A DNA stretch of 64,000 nucleotides from JACDBZ01 sp036262075 (GCA_036262075.1 DATAJO010000005.1:38246-102245); one strand, 5' to 3'; positions 28,658 to 39,002 are shown, counted from the first letter of the stretch. Program-made: numbers and translations. The notes: a model not told the origin generated them from the sequence alone.

Positions 28658-30403
28658 GTGACCGTCCCGAGTCTGGAGTGGCTCCTCCCGGAGCCCGTCG
28701 AAGAACCACCGTCATTCGCGGGATTCGGCGCACCGGTCTCGACGCTCCTCGCCCGGCGCGGCTTCGCCGACGACCCGACCCTCCAGCGCTTCCTCCAGGC
28801 CGGCGCCGGCGCCCTCCACGACCTCTCGCGCATGGCCGATGCGGACCGCGCGCTCGACCGGATCGACACGGCCATCGCGGCGGGCGAGCGGATCGCCATC
28901 TGGGGCGACTACGACGCCGACGGCATGACGGCGATCGTCGTCTGGGTCGCCGCGCTCCGGCGCCTCGGCGTCGAGCCGATGCGCTACGTGCCATCCCGCC
29001 TGGCCGAGGGCTACGGTCTGTCGCCCACGGGCCTCCGCGACCTCGCGGCCGCCGGCGTCCGTCTCGTCGTCACCTGCGACTGCGGCGTGTCGAACGCGGC
29101 CGAGGTCGAGGTCGCGCGCGGGTACGGCATCGACGTCGTCGTCACCGACCACCACCTGCCGCCGGCGGAGCTGCCGCGGGCCGTCGCGGTCGTCGACCCG
29201 CATCGCGCCGACTGCGCGTATCCCGATGCCGATCTCACCGGCGCCGGGCTGGCCTACAAGCTCGCGGCCGCGCTCCTCGCGCGCCACGGACTGCCGGCCG
29301 ATGGCCTCGCCGCGATCGCCGCCATGGGCACGATCGCCGACCTGGCGCCGATGACCGGGGAGAGCCGGGCGATCGTCCGCCTCGGGCTCGACGAGCTGGC
29401 GCGCACCGAGCACGCCGGCCTCCGCGCCCTCCTGCGCCGCGCGGCCGAGCATCCGGGGCAGCCCACGGCGCGCGACCTCGCCTTCGGCATGGTCCCGCGC
29501 ATCAACTCCGCCGGCCGGATCGCCGACGTCGAGCTCGCCATCGGCCTCCTGCTCGAGGCCGATCCGATCAGGGCCGAGCTGCTCGCCGACGAGCTCGAGG
29601 CGGTCCACGTCCAGCGCCGCGACCTGACCCGCACCGCGATCGAGGGCGCGCGTGCCATGGCGGCGGCCGTCCCCGGCTCGACGGGCCTCGTCCTGCGTGA
29701 CGACGCATGGGCGCCGGGTCTCGTCGGGCTCATCGCCGGGCGGCTGGCCGACGACCTGGCGCGCCCGGTCGTGGCCGCCACGCTCGTCGGCGACGAGGTT
29801 CGCGGCTCGGTGCGGGCACCCGTCGACTTCCACGTCGCCGCGGCACTCGAGGCCTGCGGCGAGGTGCTCCTGAAGCGCGGCGGACACGCCGCGGCCGGGG
29901 GATTCAGCGTGCTGCCCGAGCTGTGGGACCAGTTCGACATCGCGTTCCGCGCGCTGCCGCGCCCGTACCCGGTCGACGCGGGCATCGAGCGGCAGCGACC
30001 GAACCGCGTCGTCGTCGACCTCGTCCTGCCGGCGCGCTACCTCGACTGGGCGCTCGCCGAGCAGCTCGGCCGCCTGGAGCCGTACGGGCCGGGGCACGTC
30101 GAGCCGGTGCTCGCCGTGACCGGGCTGCGGCTCGCCGAGGCGCGTCGCGTCGGGCCGCGGGAGCAGCACGTCAGCCTGCGCATGCGGCGTGGGGCGGAGA
30201 CGTTCAACGCCATTGCCTTCGGCTGGGACCCGGAGCGACCGCTGCCCGAGCCCGACACCGATCTCGACCTCGTCGGCACGCTCGAGCGCGACACGTTCGG
30301 CGGGATGCCGCGGCTCCGGCTCCGCGTCCTCGACGTGGCGGCCGCGCACGCCAGCCCGTTGCAGGCGCGCCGGCGCGCGCCGCTGCTCGCCGCCGCCGGA
30401 TGA
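28658..30403 (+). CDS. recJ: RecJ-like single-strand DNA exonuclease (DHH/DHHA1)
   Basis: RecJ degrades single-stranded DNA 5' to 3' in recombination and repair. The 581-residue product has the DHH phosphoesterase motifs: WGDYDADGMTA (metal-binding Asp residues), TCDCGVS, VVVTDHHLPP and VVDPH. These are followed by GMGTIADLAPM-like AAMGTIADLAPM, VPRINSAGRI, and a DHHA1 domain with GRGGHAAAGGF-type RGGHAAAGGFSV. It ends with an OB-like domain (LEPYGPGHVEPV). The start at 28658 is chosen from its promoter position; GTG at 28631 would add nine residues. It overlaps pyrF by ATGA. Confidence 0.93.
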   Translation: MTVPSLEWLLPEPVEEPPSFAGFGAPVSTLLARRGFADDPTLQRFLQAGAGALHDLSRMADADRALDRIDTAIAAGERIAIWGDYDADGMTAIVVWVAALRRLGVEPMRYVPSRLAEGYGLSPTGLRDLAAAGVRLVVTCDCGVSNAAEVEVARGYGIDVVVTDHHLPPAELPRAVAVVDPHRADCAYPDADLTGAGLAYKLAAALLARHGLPADGLAAIAAMGTIADLAPMTGESRAIVRLGLDELARTEHAGLRALLRRAAEHPGQPTARDLAFGMVPRINSAGRIADVELAIGLLLEADPIRAELLADELEAVHVQRRDLTRTAIEGARAMAAAVPGSTGLVLRDDAWAPGLVGLIAGRLADDLARPVVAATLVGDEVRGSVRAPVDFHVAAALEACGEVLLKRGGHAAAGGFSVLPELWDQFDIAFRALPRPYPVDAGIERQRPNRVVVDLVLPARYLDWALAEQLGRLEPYGPGHVEPVLAVTGLRLAEARRVGPREQHVSLRMRRGAETFNAIAFGWDPERPLPEPDTDLDLVGTLERDTFGGMPRLRLRVLDVAAAHASPLQARRRAPLLAAAG

Positions 30404-31254
30404 CGACGCCGCTCGATCGGCTCCGCGCGCGCGTCGAGCGCCTCGGGGCGCCGCTGTGCGTCGGGATCGACCCGCACCCGGATCGGCTGCCTGAGGGGCT
30501 GAGCGCCGACATTGCCGGGATCGAGCGCTTCGCGCGCGGCGTCGTGGCGGCCACGGCCGAGCACGTCGCCGCGGTGAAGATCAACGTCGCGTTCTTCGAG
30601 GCCTTCGGATCCGCCGGCTGGGCGGCCCTCGAGCGGGTGCGCGCCAGCGTCCCAACGGACGTCGTCACCATCATCGACGCGAAGCGCGGCGACATCGGCA
30701 CGACCGCGGACCGGTATGCCGAGGGCCTGTTCGGCCACCTCGACGCCGATGCCGTGACGCTCTCGCCGTACCTCGGCGAGGACGCGATCGACCCGTTCCT
30801 CGCGCATCCGCATCGGCTCGTCTACGTCCTGGCGCGGACGAGCAACCCGTCCGCGCCGGTCCTCCAGGAGCGCCTCGTCGACGGAGAGCCGCTCCACCTC
30901 GCCGTGGCGCGCTGGGTCGCCGGGCGCTGGGCCGATGGACGGGTCGGGCTCGTCGTCGGTGCCACCGCGCCGGCCGAGCTGCGGGCCATCCGCGAGGCCG
31001 TTCCGGGGCCGGGCTTCCTCGTCCCGGGCGTCGGGGCGCAGGGCGGTGACCTCGACGCATCCGTCGGCGCGGCAGCGGGCACCTGGGCGCCGGGCGTGGT
31101 GTCCGTGTCGCGCGCCATCGCCGAGGCATCGCGCGGTCCGGACTGGGCCGAGGCGGCCGCCGGCGCCGGCAGGGCGCTCGCGGACCGGATGCGGGAGGCG
31201 GTGCTACACTCGAATGCCAGCGCCGCTCAGGCGGCCGGACATGGAGGCCAGTGA
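30400..31254 (+). CDS. pyrF: Orotidine 5'-phosphate decarboxylase (PyrF, type 2)
   Basis: PyrF makes UMP from OMP in the last step of pyrimidine synthesis. The 284-residue length and sequence fit the longer subfamily: LCVGIDPHPDRLPEGL (about 18-33), VKINVAFFEAFGSAGW, and DAKRGDIGTTADRYAEGLFG, with catalytic Lys and Asp residues in the DAKRGD motif. PGFLVPGVGAQGGD is the phosphate-binding loop. It starts by ATGA overlap with recJ; a longer open frame beginning in recJ is out of register. The tatA promoter lies in its 3' end. No other pyr gene is nearby. Confidence 0.93.
   Translation: MTTPLDRLRARVERLGAPLCVGIDPHPDRLPEGLSADIAGIERFARGVVAATAEHVAAVKINVAFFEAFGSAGWAALERVRASVPTDVVTIIDAKRGDIGTTADRYAEGLFGHLDADAVTLSPYLGEDAIDPFLAHPHRLVYVLARTSNPSAPVLQERLVDGEPLHLAVARWVAGRWADGRVGLVVGATAPAELRAIREAVPGPGFLVPGVGAQGGDLDASVGAAAGTWAPGVVSVSRAIAEASRGPDWAEAAAGAGRALADRMREAVLHSNASAAQAAGHGGQ
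31205..31210 (+). promoter_or_regulatory. -10 element of tatA-tatC
   Basis: TACACT preceded by GTGC inside the end of pyrF, with a leader of about 44 nt to the tatA ATG. Confidence 0.5.
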
Positions 31255-31260
31255 CAGTAC

Positions 31261-31476
31261 ATGCCGGTTCCCGGACCGATGGAGCTCATCCTGCTGTTGG
31301 TGATCGTCCTGATCATCTTCGGCCCCGGCAAGCTTCCCGACATCGGCAGCGCCGTGGGGAAGGGCATCCGCGAGTTCCGCCGAGCGTCGAGCGACCTCGA
31401 GGAGTCGGTGCGCGGCGAGCCGAAGCGTTCGCAGCCCGACGAGAAGCCCATCACCGGCGAGTCGACGGACCGCTGA
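31261..31476 (+). CDS. tatA: Twin-arginine translocase subunit TatA
   Basis: The 71-residue protein has the TatA layout: a short extracellular N-terminus, one membrane helix (MELILLLVIVLIIFGPGKLP, with the FGPGKLP hinge), an amphipathic helix (AVGKGIREFRRASSDLEES) and a polar charged tail. TatA oligomers form the pore for folded proteins carrying twin-arginine signals. It is 48 nt before tatC; the gap contains a GC-rich hairpin (GCCGC.. GCGGC) but no T-run. Confidence 0.93.
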   Translation: MPVPGPMELILLLVIVLIIFGPGKLPDIGSAVGKGIREFRRASSDLEESVRGEPKRSQPDEKPITGESTDR

Positions 31477-31524
31477 CTCTGGCCGACCTCCCGCCGCTCG
31501 GCCGGCGGCACCGCCAACCCTGAC

Positions 31525-32289
31525 GTGACCGCCACGCGGTCGATCGAGCCGGCGCCAGCACGCTCGCCGGAGGACGAGGCGACGATGAGCCTCGTCGAGC
31601 ACCTCGACGAGCTCCGAAGCCGGATCATCGTCGTCGCCCTCGCCATCGCCCTCGGTGCCGTGGTGGGCTTCTTCCTGTTCGAGCCGATCATCGAGCTGCT
31701 CCGCGCCGCGCTGCCGCACGATACCGAGGCGCAGCTCGTGACCCAGACGGTGGGCGAGGCGTTCGGCGTCCGCATCCAGCTCGCGCTCGTCACCGGCCTG
31801 GCCCTCGCGATGCCGGTGATCTTCTACGAGGTCTGGGCCTTCGTGACCCCGGGCCTGACCCGATCGGAGCGCCGGCTCGTGTGGCCGGTGCTCGGCGTGG
31901 CGATCGTCCTGTTCGCCGCCGGCATCGGCCTCGGCTACCTGCTCATCCCGCTGGCAGTGAACTTCCTCCTCGACTTCTCGCTGCCCGACGTGCCGGCGCT
32001 GCTCGGACTGGCCGACTACGTCGGGTTCGTGACGACGTTCCTCATCGCCTTCGGGCTGGCGCTCCAGTTCCCGGTCGTCATGTTCGTCCTGGCCCGCTTC
32101 GGCGTCCTGTCGTACGACTTCCTCGCCCGGCGGCGCCGCGCGGTCGCCGTCCTCATCGTCCTGTTCGCCATGGTCATCACGCCGGGCGACATCGTCGTCG
32201 GATCGGCGACGCTCGCCATCGTGATGTACGGGCTGTTCGAGGCGACGCTCCAGCTCATCCGGTTCACGGGCCGGCGACGGCGGCGGTGA
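31525..32289 (+). CDS. tatC: Twin-arginine translocase subunit TatC
   Basis: This 254-residue receptor for twin-arginine signal peptides has six membrane helices. The key N-terminal motif is MSLVEHLDELRSRI (about 21-34), with the conserved Glu that contacts the signal. Loop motifs FYEVWAFVTPGLTRSERR and the late ITPGDIV motif are also present. GTG at 31525 is given as start; the internal ATG at the MSLVEHLDEL position is a plausible alternative, because the first 20 residues are not conserved. No tatB is seen, as in minimal TatAC systems. GTGA overlap links it to the deacetylase gene. Confidence 0.94.
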   Translation: MTATRSIEPAPARSPEDEATMSLVEHLDELRSRIIVVALAIALGAVVGFFLFEPIIELLRAALPHDTEAQLVTQTVGEAFGVRIQLALVTGLALAMPVIFYEVWAFVTPGLTRSERRLVWPVLGVAIVLFAAGIGLGYLLIPLAVNFLLDFSLPDVPALLGLADYVGFVTTFLIAFGLALQFPVVMFVLARFGVLSYDFLARRRRAVAVLIVLFAMVITPGDIVVGSATLAIVMYGLFEATLQLIRFTGRRRRR

Positions 32290-33272
32290 GCGACCGCGTC
32301 CTCCTCCTGACCGATGCGGCCATGGACCGCCACGCGGCGCACGGCCACCCGGAGCGGCCCGAGCGGCGCGAGGCGATCGCGGCCGGCGTGCGGGAGGGCG
32401 CGGGAGATCGGCTCGTCGAGGTCGGAGCGCGACTGGCGAGGGACGAGGAGGTGCTCCGCATCCACGACCCCGAGCAGGTCGCCCGCCTGCGCGCGCTCGA
32501 GGCCGCCGGGGGATCGTGGCCCGATCCGGACACGTACGTCGTCCCCGGCTCGTGCGAGGCGGCGTGGCGCGCGGCCGGCGCGACGATCGACGGCGCACTG
32601 GCCGTGGCGCGCGGCGAGGCGGCGGTCGCGTTCGCCGTCGTGCGGCCACCCGGCCACCACGTCGGCCGCGGCTGGCCCACCGGCTTCTGCCTCCTGAACA
32701 ACGTCGCCCTCGCCGTGGCGGCGCTGCGCGCCGAGCGGGGGATGCGGAGGGTGGCCATCGTCGACTGGGACGTCCATCACGGGAACGGCACCCAGGAGAT
32801 CTTCGACGCCGATGCCGACCTGTTCTACGCCTCGACCCACCAGTGGCCGCTCTATCCCGGCACGGGACTGCCCGAGGAGCGGGGCGCCGGTGCCGGACGC
32901 GGCACGAAATGGAACCACCCGCTCCCGCCGGGGAGCGGCGACGGCGCGTTCGTCTCGGCCTGGGTCGACGAGCTGCTGCCCGAGATGGAGGCGTTCGAGC
33001 CCGAGGCCGTCCTCGTGTCCGCCGGCTACGACGCGCATCGCGCCGACCCGCTCGCCGAGCTCGACGTCACCGAGGACGGCTACCGGTCCGTGGCCACGGC
33101 GGTCGGGGAGATGGCGCGCAGGCTCGGTCATCCGGGCGTGGCGCTCACCCTCGAGGGCGGGTACGACCTCGACGCCATCCGCGCGTCGGCGGCCGCGACC
33201 GTTGGCGGGCTGCTCGCCGGCCTCGGCATCGGCCCGTTCGGGTCATCCCGCGAGAGGCCGGCCGGCGGCTGA
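32286..33272 (+). CDS. Histone deacetylase-like (AcuC/Hda1 type) deacetylase
   Basis: The 328-residue protein fits the bacterial zinc-dependent deacetylase family (acetoin utilisation AcuC, acetylpolyamine amidohydrolase, Hda1-like). Metal and catalytic motifs are FAVVRPPGHHVGRG (the catalytic His pair), VAIVDWDVHHGNGTQEIF (Asp and His metal ligands), YASTHQWPLYPGTG, and VSAGYDAHRADPLA (Asp ligand). The target could be an acetylated protein, a polyamine or another small amide. GTG at 32286 overlaps tatC by 4 nt. The promoter for rapZ lies just after its stop. Confidence 0.9.
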   Translation: MSDRVLLLTDAAMDRHAAHGHPERPERREAIAAGVREGAGDRLVEVGARLARDEEVLRIHDPEQVARLRALEAAGGSWPDPDTYVVPGSCEAAWRAAGATIDGALAVARGEAAVAFAVVRPPGHHVGRGWPTGFCLLNNVALAVAALRAERGMRRVAIVDWDVHHGNGTQEIFDADADLFYASTHQWPLYPGTGLPEERGAGAGRGTKWNHPLPPGSGDGAFVSAWVDELLPEMEAFEPEAVLVSAGYDAHRADPLAELDVTEDGYRSVATAVGEMARRLGHPGVALTLEGGYDLDAIRASAAATVGGLLAGLGIGPFGSSRERPAGG

Positions 33273-33279
33273 GCGGGGA

Positions 33280-33285
33280 TATACT
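33280..33285 (+). promoter_or_regulatory. -10 element of the rapZ cluster
   Basis: TATACT ends 7 nt before the GTG at 33293, again suggesting a leaderless message for the long downstream run rapZ-yvcK-whiA-tpiA-gpmI. Confidence 0.55.
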
Positions 33286-33292
33286 CGGACTC

Positions 33293-34246
33293 GTGGTACA
33301 CGGCGTGCCGGCGCAGCCGGATGCCTCGACGCAGACCGCCCCGGCGGCGGGGGCCGATGCTGCGCGTCCGGAGGCGGCGGATCCGGCGCATTTCCTCGTC
33401 ATCAGCGGCCTGTCGGGCGCCGGCAAGAGCCAGGCCAGCAAGCTGTTCGAGGACCTCGGCTACACCTGCATCGACAACCTGCCGCCGGAGCTGCTCGACG
33501 GTTTCCTGGCGCTGCGCCGCGCGGAGCCGGAGCGGTATCGGCGCACGGCGCTCGTGCTCGACATCCGGGCCGGCGATCCGGCACCGGCCATCGAGCGCGC
33601 CGCGGCGGCGCTCGCCGCCGAGGGCACGAGGTTCGAGCTCATCTTCCTCGAGGCGAGCGACGCGAGCCTCGTGAGCCGGTTCAGCGAGACCAGGCACCGC
33701 CATCCGCTCGAGCCGACGCGGAGCGGCGTGCAGGGGAGCATCGCCGAGGAGCGGCGCCTCCTGGCCCGGACGCGTGACCTCGCCGATCACGTCGTCGACA
33801 CCTCGGGCCTCTCCATCGGCCAGCTGAAGGATCGGCTGTTCGCGATCGTCCCGCGTGACGAGTCGTCGGCCGGCCTGAAGATCGACATCGTCACGTTCGG
33901 GTTCAAGTACGGCATTCCGCTCGAGGCCGATCTCGTCTTCGACGTGCGCTTCCTGACCAATCCGTACTGGGAGCCGGAGCTCAAGCCGCTGTCAGGGCTC
34001 GAGCAGCCGGTGCGCGACTACGTGCTCGGCCAGCCGACGGCGAATCGGTTCCTCGACCTCGTCCAGGAGCTGCTCGAGCTGACGGTGCCCGCCTTCCGCG
34101 CCGAGGGCAAGGCCCAGCTGCGGGTGGCGCTCGGCTGCACGGGCGGCTACCACCGCTCGATCGCGCTGGCCGAGGAGCTCGCGAAGCGCATCGGCGATAT
34201 CGACGGCACCGAGGTCAGCGTCTTCCACCGGGAGCTGGGCCGATGA
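33293..34246 (+). CDS. rapZ: RapZ/YvcJ-family nucleotide-binding protein
   Basis: The 317-residue P-loop protein shows FLVISGLSGAGKSQASKLFED (Walker A GLSGAGKS), then NLPPELL, SRFSETRRRHPL-like VSRFSETRHRHPLEP, and the C-terminal domain with FGFKYGIPLEADLVFDVRFL, NPYW and ALGCTGGYHRSI. In proteobacteria RapZ controls GlmS sRNA decay by binding GlcN6P; in Firmicutes YvcJ affects competence. The first 30 residues (Ala/Asp-rich) are poorly conserved, so the GTG start rests mainly on the -10 box. It is linked by ATGA to yvcK, in the classic rapZ-yvcK-whiA order. Confidence 0.93.
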   Translation: MVHGVPAQPDASTQTAPAAGADAARPEAADPAHFLVISGLSGAGKSQASKLFEDLGYTCIDNLPPELLDGFLALRRAEPERYRRTALVLDIRAGDPAPAIERAAAALAAEGTRFELIFLEASDASLVSRFSETRHRHPLEPTRSGVQGSIAEERRLLARTRDLADHVVDTSGLSIGQLKDRLFAIVPRDESSAGLKIDIVTFGFKYGIPLEADLVFDVRFLTNPYWEPELKPLSGLEQPVRDYVLGQPTANRFLDLVQELLELTVPAFRAEGKAQLRVALGCTGGYHRSIALAEELAKRIGDIDGTEVSVFHRELGR

Positions 34247-35568
34247 GGCGCGTCCACCTGCCGCGCTGGATGTATCCCGGCATGCACATCAAGCGCTGGC
34301 TGGTGATCCTGTTCCTCGGCATCGCCGTCCTCGGGCTCGGCGCGGCGATCTATATCCGGGACCTGTACCGCGCCACCGATGCGGACGAGATCGCGATCGT
34401 CTACTGGCTGACCGGCGCCTGGCTCGAGCCGCAGGTGCGCGCGTTCATCGTGGCCGCGGTCGGCCTCGTGCTGACCGCCATCGGCATGTGGGGCCTCATG
34501 CGCTCGGTCGTGTCGCCGTTCGTCGCCCGCGGCGACAGCGTGCTCGAGGTGCTGTACACGAAGCGCTACCTCGCCCGCGGTCCGCGGATCGTGGCCCTCG
34601 GCGGGGGAACCGGGCTGTCGACCCTGCTCCGCGGCCTCAAGGGCTACAGCGCGAACATCACCGCGGTCGTGGCCGTCGCCGACGACGGCGGCAGCAGCGG
34701 TCAGCTGCGCCAGCAGCTCGGGATCATCCCGCCCGGCGACATCCGCAACTGCATCGCGGCGCTCGCCGACGCCGAGCCGCTCATGACCCAGCTCATGCAG
34801 TACCGCTTCCCGCCGGGCTCCGGTCTCGACAACCACGCGTTCGGGAACCTGTTCATCGCCGCCATGACGGCGGTGACCGGCGACTTCGAGGAGGCCGTCC
34901 GCGAGTCGAACCGCGTCCTCGCCGTCCGCGGCCAGGTGCTGCCGGCGACGAGCGTGCCGCTCAACCTGTCGGCCCGGCTCGCCTCGGGCCGCACGCTGTA
35001 CGGGCAGTCGGGCATGACCTCGGCCGACGAGCGCATCGATCGCGTCACGATCGAGCCGGCGGACGTGCGGGCCAACGGCGAGGCGCTCGAGCGCATCCTC
35101 GAGGCGGACCTCATCGTCATCGGCCCGGGCAGCCTGTTCAGCAGCATCCTCCCGAACCTCCTCATCACCGACGTGCAGGACGCGCTCCGCGCGGCGCCGG
35201 GCCTGAAGGTCTACGTCTGCAACGTCGCGACCCAGCCGGGGGAGACGGCCGAGATGACCGCCTCGGAGCATCTCCAGGCGCTCTTCGCCCACGTCGGCGA
35301 CGACCTCATCGACTACGTCATCGTCAACCGCAGCACCGATGCGCGACGGCCCGAGGGCTGGCGCGCGAAGCCGGTCGAGGTCGACGTGCGACGCCTCGAG
35401 GAGCTGCCGGTCGTCGTGGTCGAGGAGGACGTGGTCGACCCGTCGAACGCGCACCGCCACGACCCCGCGAAGCTCGCCGCGGCCCTCGTCCGCCTCCAGC
35501 AGGAGGACCGCGTCGACCGGCCGCGACAGCGCAGGGTGCAGCGCCGGCCGACGGCCCACGCGTCCTGA
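34243..35568 (+). CDS. yvcK: YvcK/CofD-like UDP-sugar-binding protein with membrane anchor
   Basis: YvcK proteins bind UDP-GlcNAc and tune carbon flow into cell-wall synthesis. The conserved domain begins at RIVALGGGTGLSTLLRGLK (about 110-128) and has VAVADDGGSSGQLRQQLG, PPGDIRNCI, LDNHAFGNLF, and IVIGPGSLFSSILPNLL. The first 90 residues are unusual for Firmicutes YvcK: a basic stretch, two membrane helices (about 19-38 and 64-85), and then the soluble domain. The protein should therefore sit on the membrane with the domain in the cytoplasm. The 441-residue length fits this layout. Confidence 0.93.
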   Translation: MRRVHLPRWMYPGMHIKRWLVILFLGIAVLGLGAAIYIRDLYRATDADEIAIVYWLTGAWLEPQVRAFIVAAVGLVLTAIGMWGLMRSVVSPFVARGDSVLEVLYTKRYLARGPRIVALGGGTGLSTLLRGLKGYSANITAVVAVADDGGSSGQLRQQLGIIPPGDIRNCIAALADAEPLMTQLMQYRFPPGSGLDNHAFGNLFIAAMTAVTGDFEEAVRESNRVLAVRGQVLPATSVPLNLSARLASGRTLYGQSGMTSADERIDRVTIEPADVRANGEALERILEADLIVIGPGSLFSSILPNLLITDVQDALRAAPGLKVYVCNVATQPGETAEMTASEHLQALFAHVGDDLIDYVIVNRSTDARRPEGWRAKPVEVDVRRLEELPVVVVEEDVVDPSNAHRHDPAKLAAALVRLQQEDRVDRPRQRRVQRRPTAHAS

Positions 35569-35576
35569 CCGGCTCC

Positions 35577-36418
35577 GTGCTCCTCGCCGGCGAGGTGAAG
35601 GGCGAGCTCGCCCGCATCCATCCCGCCCGTGACTGCTGCCGCCGCGCCGAGCTCGTCGGGCTGCTGTTCGGCACCGATGGCGGCAGGCTGCGCACGCTCG
35701 ACCATGCCACGGCCCGCACGGCCGTCCATCTCGCCTCGTCGCTCGGGATCCGGGTCGACCCGCCGCGGCCGGCCGTGGAGCGGGGGAGCGACGGCGGGCG
35801 GCATCACCTCCTCGTCGAGCTCGATCCCGACGTCGTGGCCGACTGGCGCTGGGAGGCGGCGCCGGCCTGCGATCGCCGCTCGTTCCTGCGCGGCGTGCTC
35901 CTCGGCTCCGGCTCGATCTCGTTCTCGGCCTCCGGCCCGCACGTCGAGTTCGTCCTGCGCCACGCGCGGAGCGCCGCCCGGCTCCACGGGGCGCTGCGGG
36001 AGCTCGAGGTCCGGGCGAACGTCGTCCAGCGCCGCGGCCGGCACGTCGTCTACCTCAAGGGCAACGACGAGATCGCCGCGCTCCTGCGGCTGGTCGGGGC
36101 CAACCGCGGCGTGCTCGAGCTCGAGAACCGGCGGGTGGAGGCCGACGTCCGCGCCCGGCTCAACCGGCTGCTGAACGCGGAGGAGGCGAACCTCGAGCGC
36201 ACCGTCCGCGCCGCCGATCGGCAGCTCGCGGCGATCGCGAAGCTCGAGGCCGGCGGAAAGCTCGCGTCGCTGGCCCTCGGCCTGCGCGAGGCGGCCACCG
36301 TCCGGCGCCGCATGCCGGAGGCCGATCTCGATACCCTGTCCACGGCGCTCGGCATCAGCCGATCGGCCGTGAACCACCGGCTCCGACGGCTCGTCGAGCT
36401 GGCCCGCGAGGAGGATTG

Positions 36419-36419
<1 letters not shown>
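35577..36419 (+). CDS. whiA: WhiA-family DNA-binding regulator
   Basis: The 280-residue protein has the two-part WhiA form. The N-terminal homing-endonuclease-like domain contains VKGELARIHPARDCCRRAEL and RSFLRGVLLGSGSIS, where the LAGLIDADG catalytic residues are replaced. The C-terminal helix-turn-helix ends with TLSTALGISRSAVNHRLRRL. WhiA regulates division and chromosome-segregation genes in monoderm bacteria. GTG at 35577, 8 nt after the yvcK stop, gives the usual N-terminus; other in-frame GTG or CTG codons within 20 nt are possible. The stop overlaps the tpiA ATG (TGATG). Confidence 0.93.
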
Positions 36420-37188
<769 letters not shown>

Positions 37189-37192
<4 letters not shown>

Positions 37193-38709
37193 CCGTCGTC
37201 CTGATCGTGCTCGACGGCTTCGGGCTGAACGACGACCCGAACCGCAACGCGCTCCTGGCGGCGTCGATGTGGAACTGGCGCCGGCTCCTCGACGAGTTCC
37301 CGCACGCCAAGCTCGAGGCGTCCGGCGAGGCCGTGGGCCTGCCGCCCGGGCAGATGGGGAACAGCGAGGTCGGGCACCTCAACCTCGGCGCCGGGTTCCC
37401 CGTCCTCCAGGACCTGCCGCGCATCAACAGGGCGATCGAGGACGGCTCGTTCTTCGAGAACCCGACGCTCGTCGCGACGTGCCGGGAGGTCCTCGAACGG
37501 GGCACGCGGCTCCACCTCATGGGCCTGGTCGGGCCGGGCGGCATCCACGCGGTCGACGAGCATCTCGTCGCCATGGTCGAGCTCGCCGCGCGAACCGGGC
37601 TCGACCCGTCGCAGGTCCGCTTCCACGCCTTCACGGACGGCCGCGACACGCCGCCGCGCTCCGCCGACCGCTTCCTGCCCGCGCTGCTCGAGCGCTTCGC
37701 CGGTCGGGCGACGCTCGCCACCGTCAGCGGCCGCTACTACGCGATGGACCGCGACAGGCGGTGGGACCGCACGCGCCGCGCGTACGACGCGATCGTCCAC
37801 GGCATCGGCCTGAGCGCCGCGAGCGGCGAGGAGGCGATCGCATCGGCCTACGCGCGCGACGAGGGCGACGAGTTCATCACGCCGACCGTCATCGGCGAGC
37901 CGGTCCCCATGGCCGATGGCGACGCCGCGGTCCACCTGAACTTCCGTGCCGATCGGGCCCGCCAGCTGACCGCGGCGCTCGCGCTCGCCGACTTCGACGC
38001 CTTCGACCGCGGCGACGCGCCGCGCATCAGCGTCACGACGCTGACCGAGTACCAGGATCCGGCCGAGCTGCCGGTGCGGGTCGCCTTCCCGCCGCTCGTC
38101 GCCGACTCCATCGCCGCGCACCTGTCGCGCCTCGGGAAGCGCCAGCTCCACGTCGCCGAGACCGAGAAGTACGCCCACGTCACGTACTTCTTCAACGGCG
38201 GCGTCGAGGAGCCGTTCCCCGGCGAGGATCGGATCCTCATCCCGTCGAACCGCGAGGTGCCGACGTACGACAAGGCCCCGGAGATGAGCGCCGTGCCGAT
38301 CACCGATGCCGTCGTCGAGGCCATCGAGTCGCGCCGTTACGACTTCATCGTCGCCAACTACGCGAACCCGGACATGGTCGGTCACACCGGCGTGTGGGAG
38401 GCGGCGGTCCAGGCGGCCGAGGTCATCGACGCCTGCCTCGGGAGGATCGTGCGGGCCGCCACCGGCACCGAGTCGCCGCTCGTCATCACCGCCGACCACG
38501 GGAACATCGAGGAGATGCGCGACGCGGCCGGCAACCCGCAGACGAAGCACACCACCTCGCCGGTGCCGATCGTCCTCGTCGACGTCTCGCGACGCCAGGC
38601 GAAGCTGCGCGACGGCATCCTCGCCGACGTCGCCCCGACGCTGTGCGAGCTGCTCGGCATCCCGCCCGGGCCCGAGATGACCGGCACCAGCCTGCTGCGC
38701 GCGGACTGA
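37189..38709 (+). CDS. gpmI: Phosphoglycerate mutase, cofactor-independent
   Basis: This 506-residue alkaline-phosphatase-fold enzyme converts 3- to 2-phosphoglycerate using two Mn ions. Metal and catalytic residues are in VLIVLDGFGLN (Asp), QMGNSEVGHLNLGAG (Ser nucleophile), FTDGRDTPPRSA, LNFRADRARQLT, and ITADHGNIEEM with HTTSPVPIVLV. Length and motif order match GpmI exactly. Its Mn need may relate to the Mn-responsive riboswitch elsewhere in the window, although no direct link is seen. ATG at 37189 overlaps tpiA by 4 nt. Confidence 0.96.
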
Positions 38710-38721
38710 GGGCGCGGCTGC

Positions 38722-38727
38722 TATCCT
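38722..38727 (+). promoter_or_regulatory. -10 element of secG
   Basis: TATCCT preceded by GCTGC, ending 9 nt before the secG ATG. Confidence 0.5.
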
Positions 38728-38736
38728 GCGCCGGAC

Positions 38737-38958
38737 ATGACGACCCCCCTCCTCATCGCCCAGACGATCCTCGCCATCGCGCTCATCGCCTCGATCCTGC
38801 TCCAGCAGCGCGGCACCGGCCTGGGCGGGGCGTTCGGCGGCGAGATCACCGCCTACCGCAGCCGGCGCGGCATCGAGCGGACGCTGTTCCGCCTGACGAT
38901 CGTCCTCGCCGTCCTGTTCGTCGCGTTCAGCCTGCTCAACCTGCTGCCGCAGAACTGA
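38737..38958 (+). CDS. secG: Protein translocase subunit SecG
   Basis: The 73-residue protein has two membrane helices (about 4-22 and 51-68) separated by the SecG loop LLQQRGTGLGGAFGGE, which is the family signature. SecG stabilises SecA movement at the SecYE channel. A position after tpiA-gpmI is a common bacterial arrangement. tRNA genes follow. Confidence 0.93.
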   Translation: MTTPLLIAQTILAIALIASILLQQRGTGLGGAFGGEITAYRSRRGIERTLFRLTIVLAVLFVAFSLLNLLPQN

Positions 38959-39002
38959 CGCATCGGCCGATCCGGCGGGCTGACCTCGGGCGCGGCCCAT
39001 GC

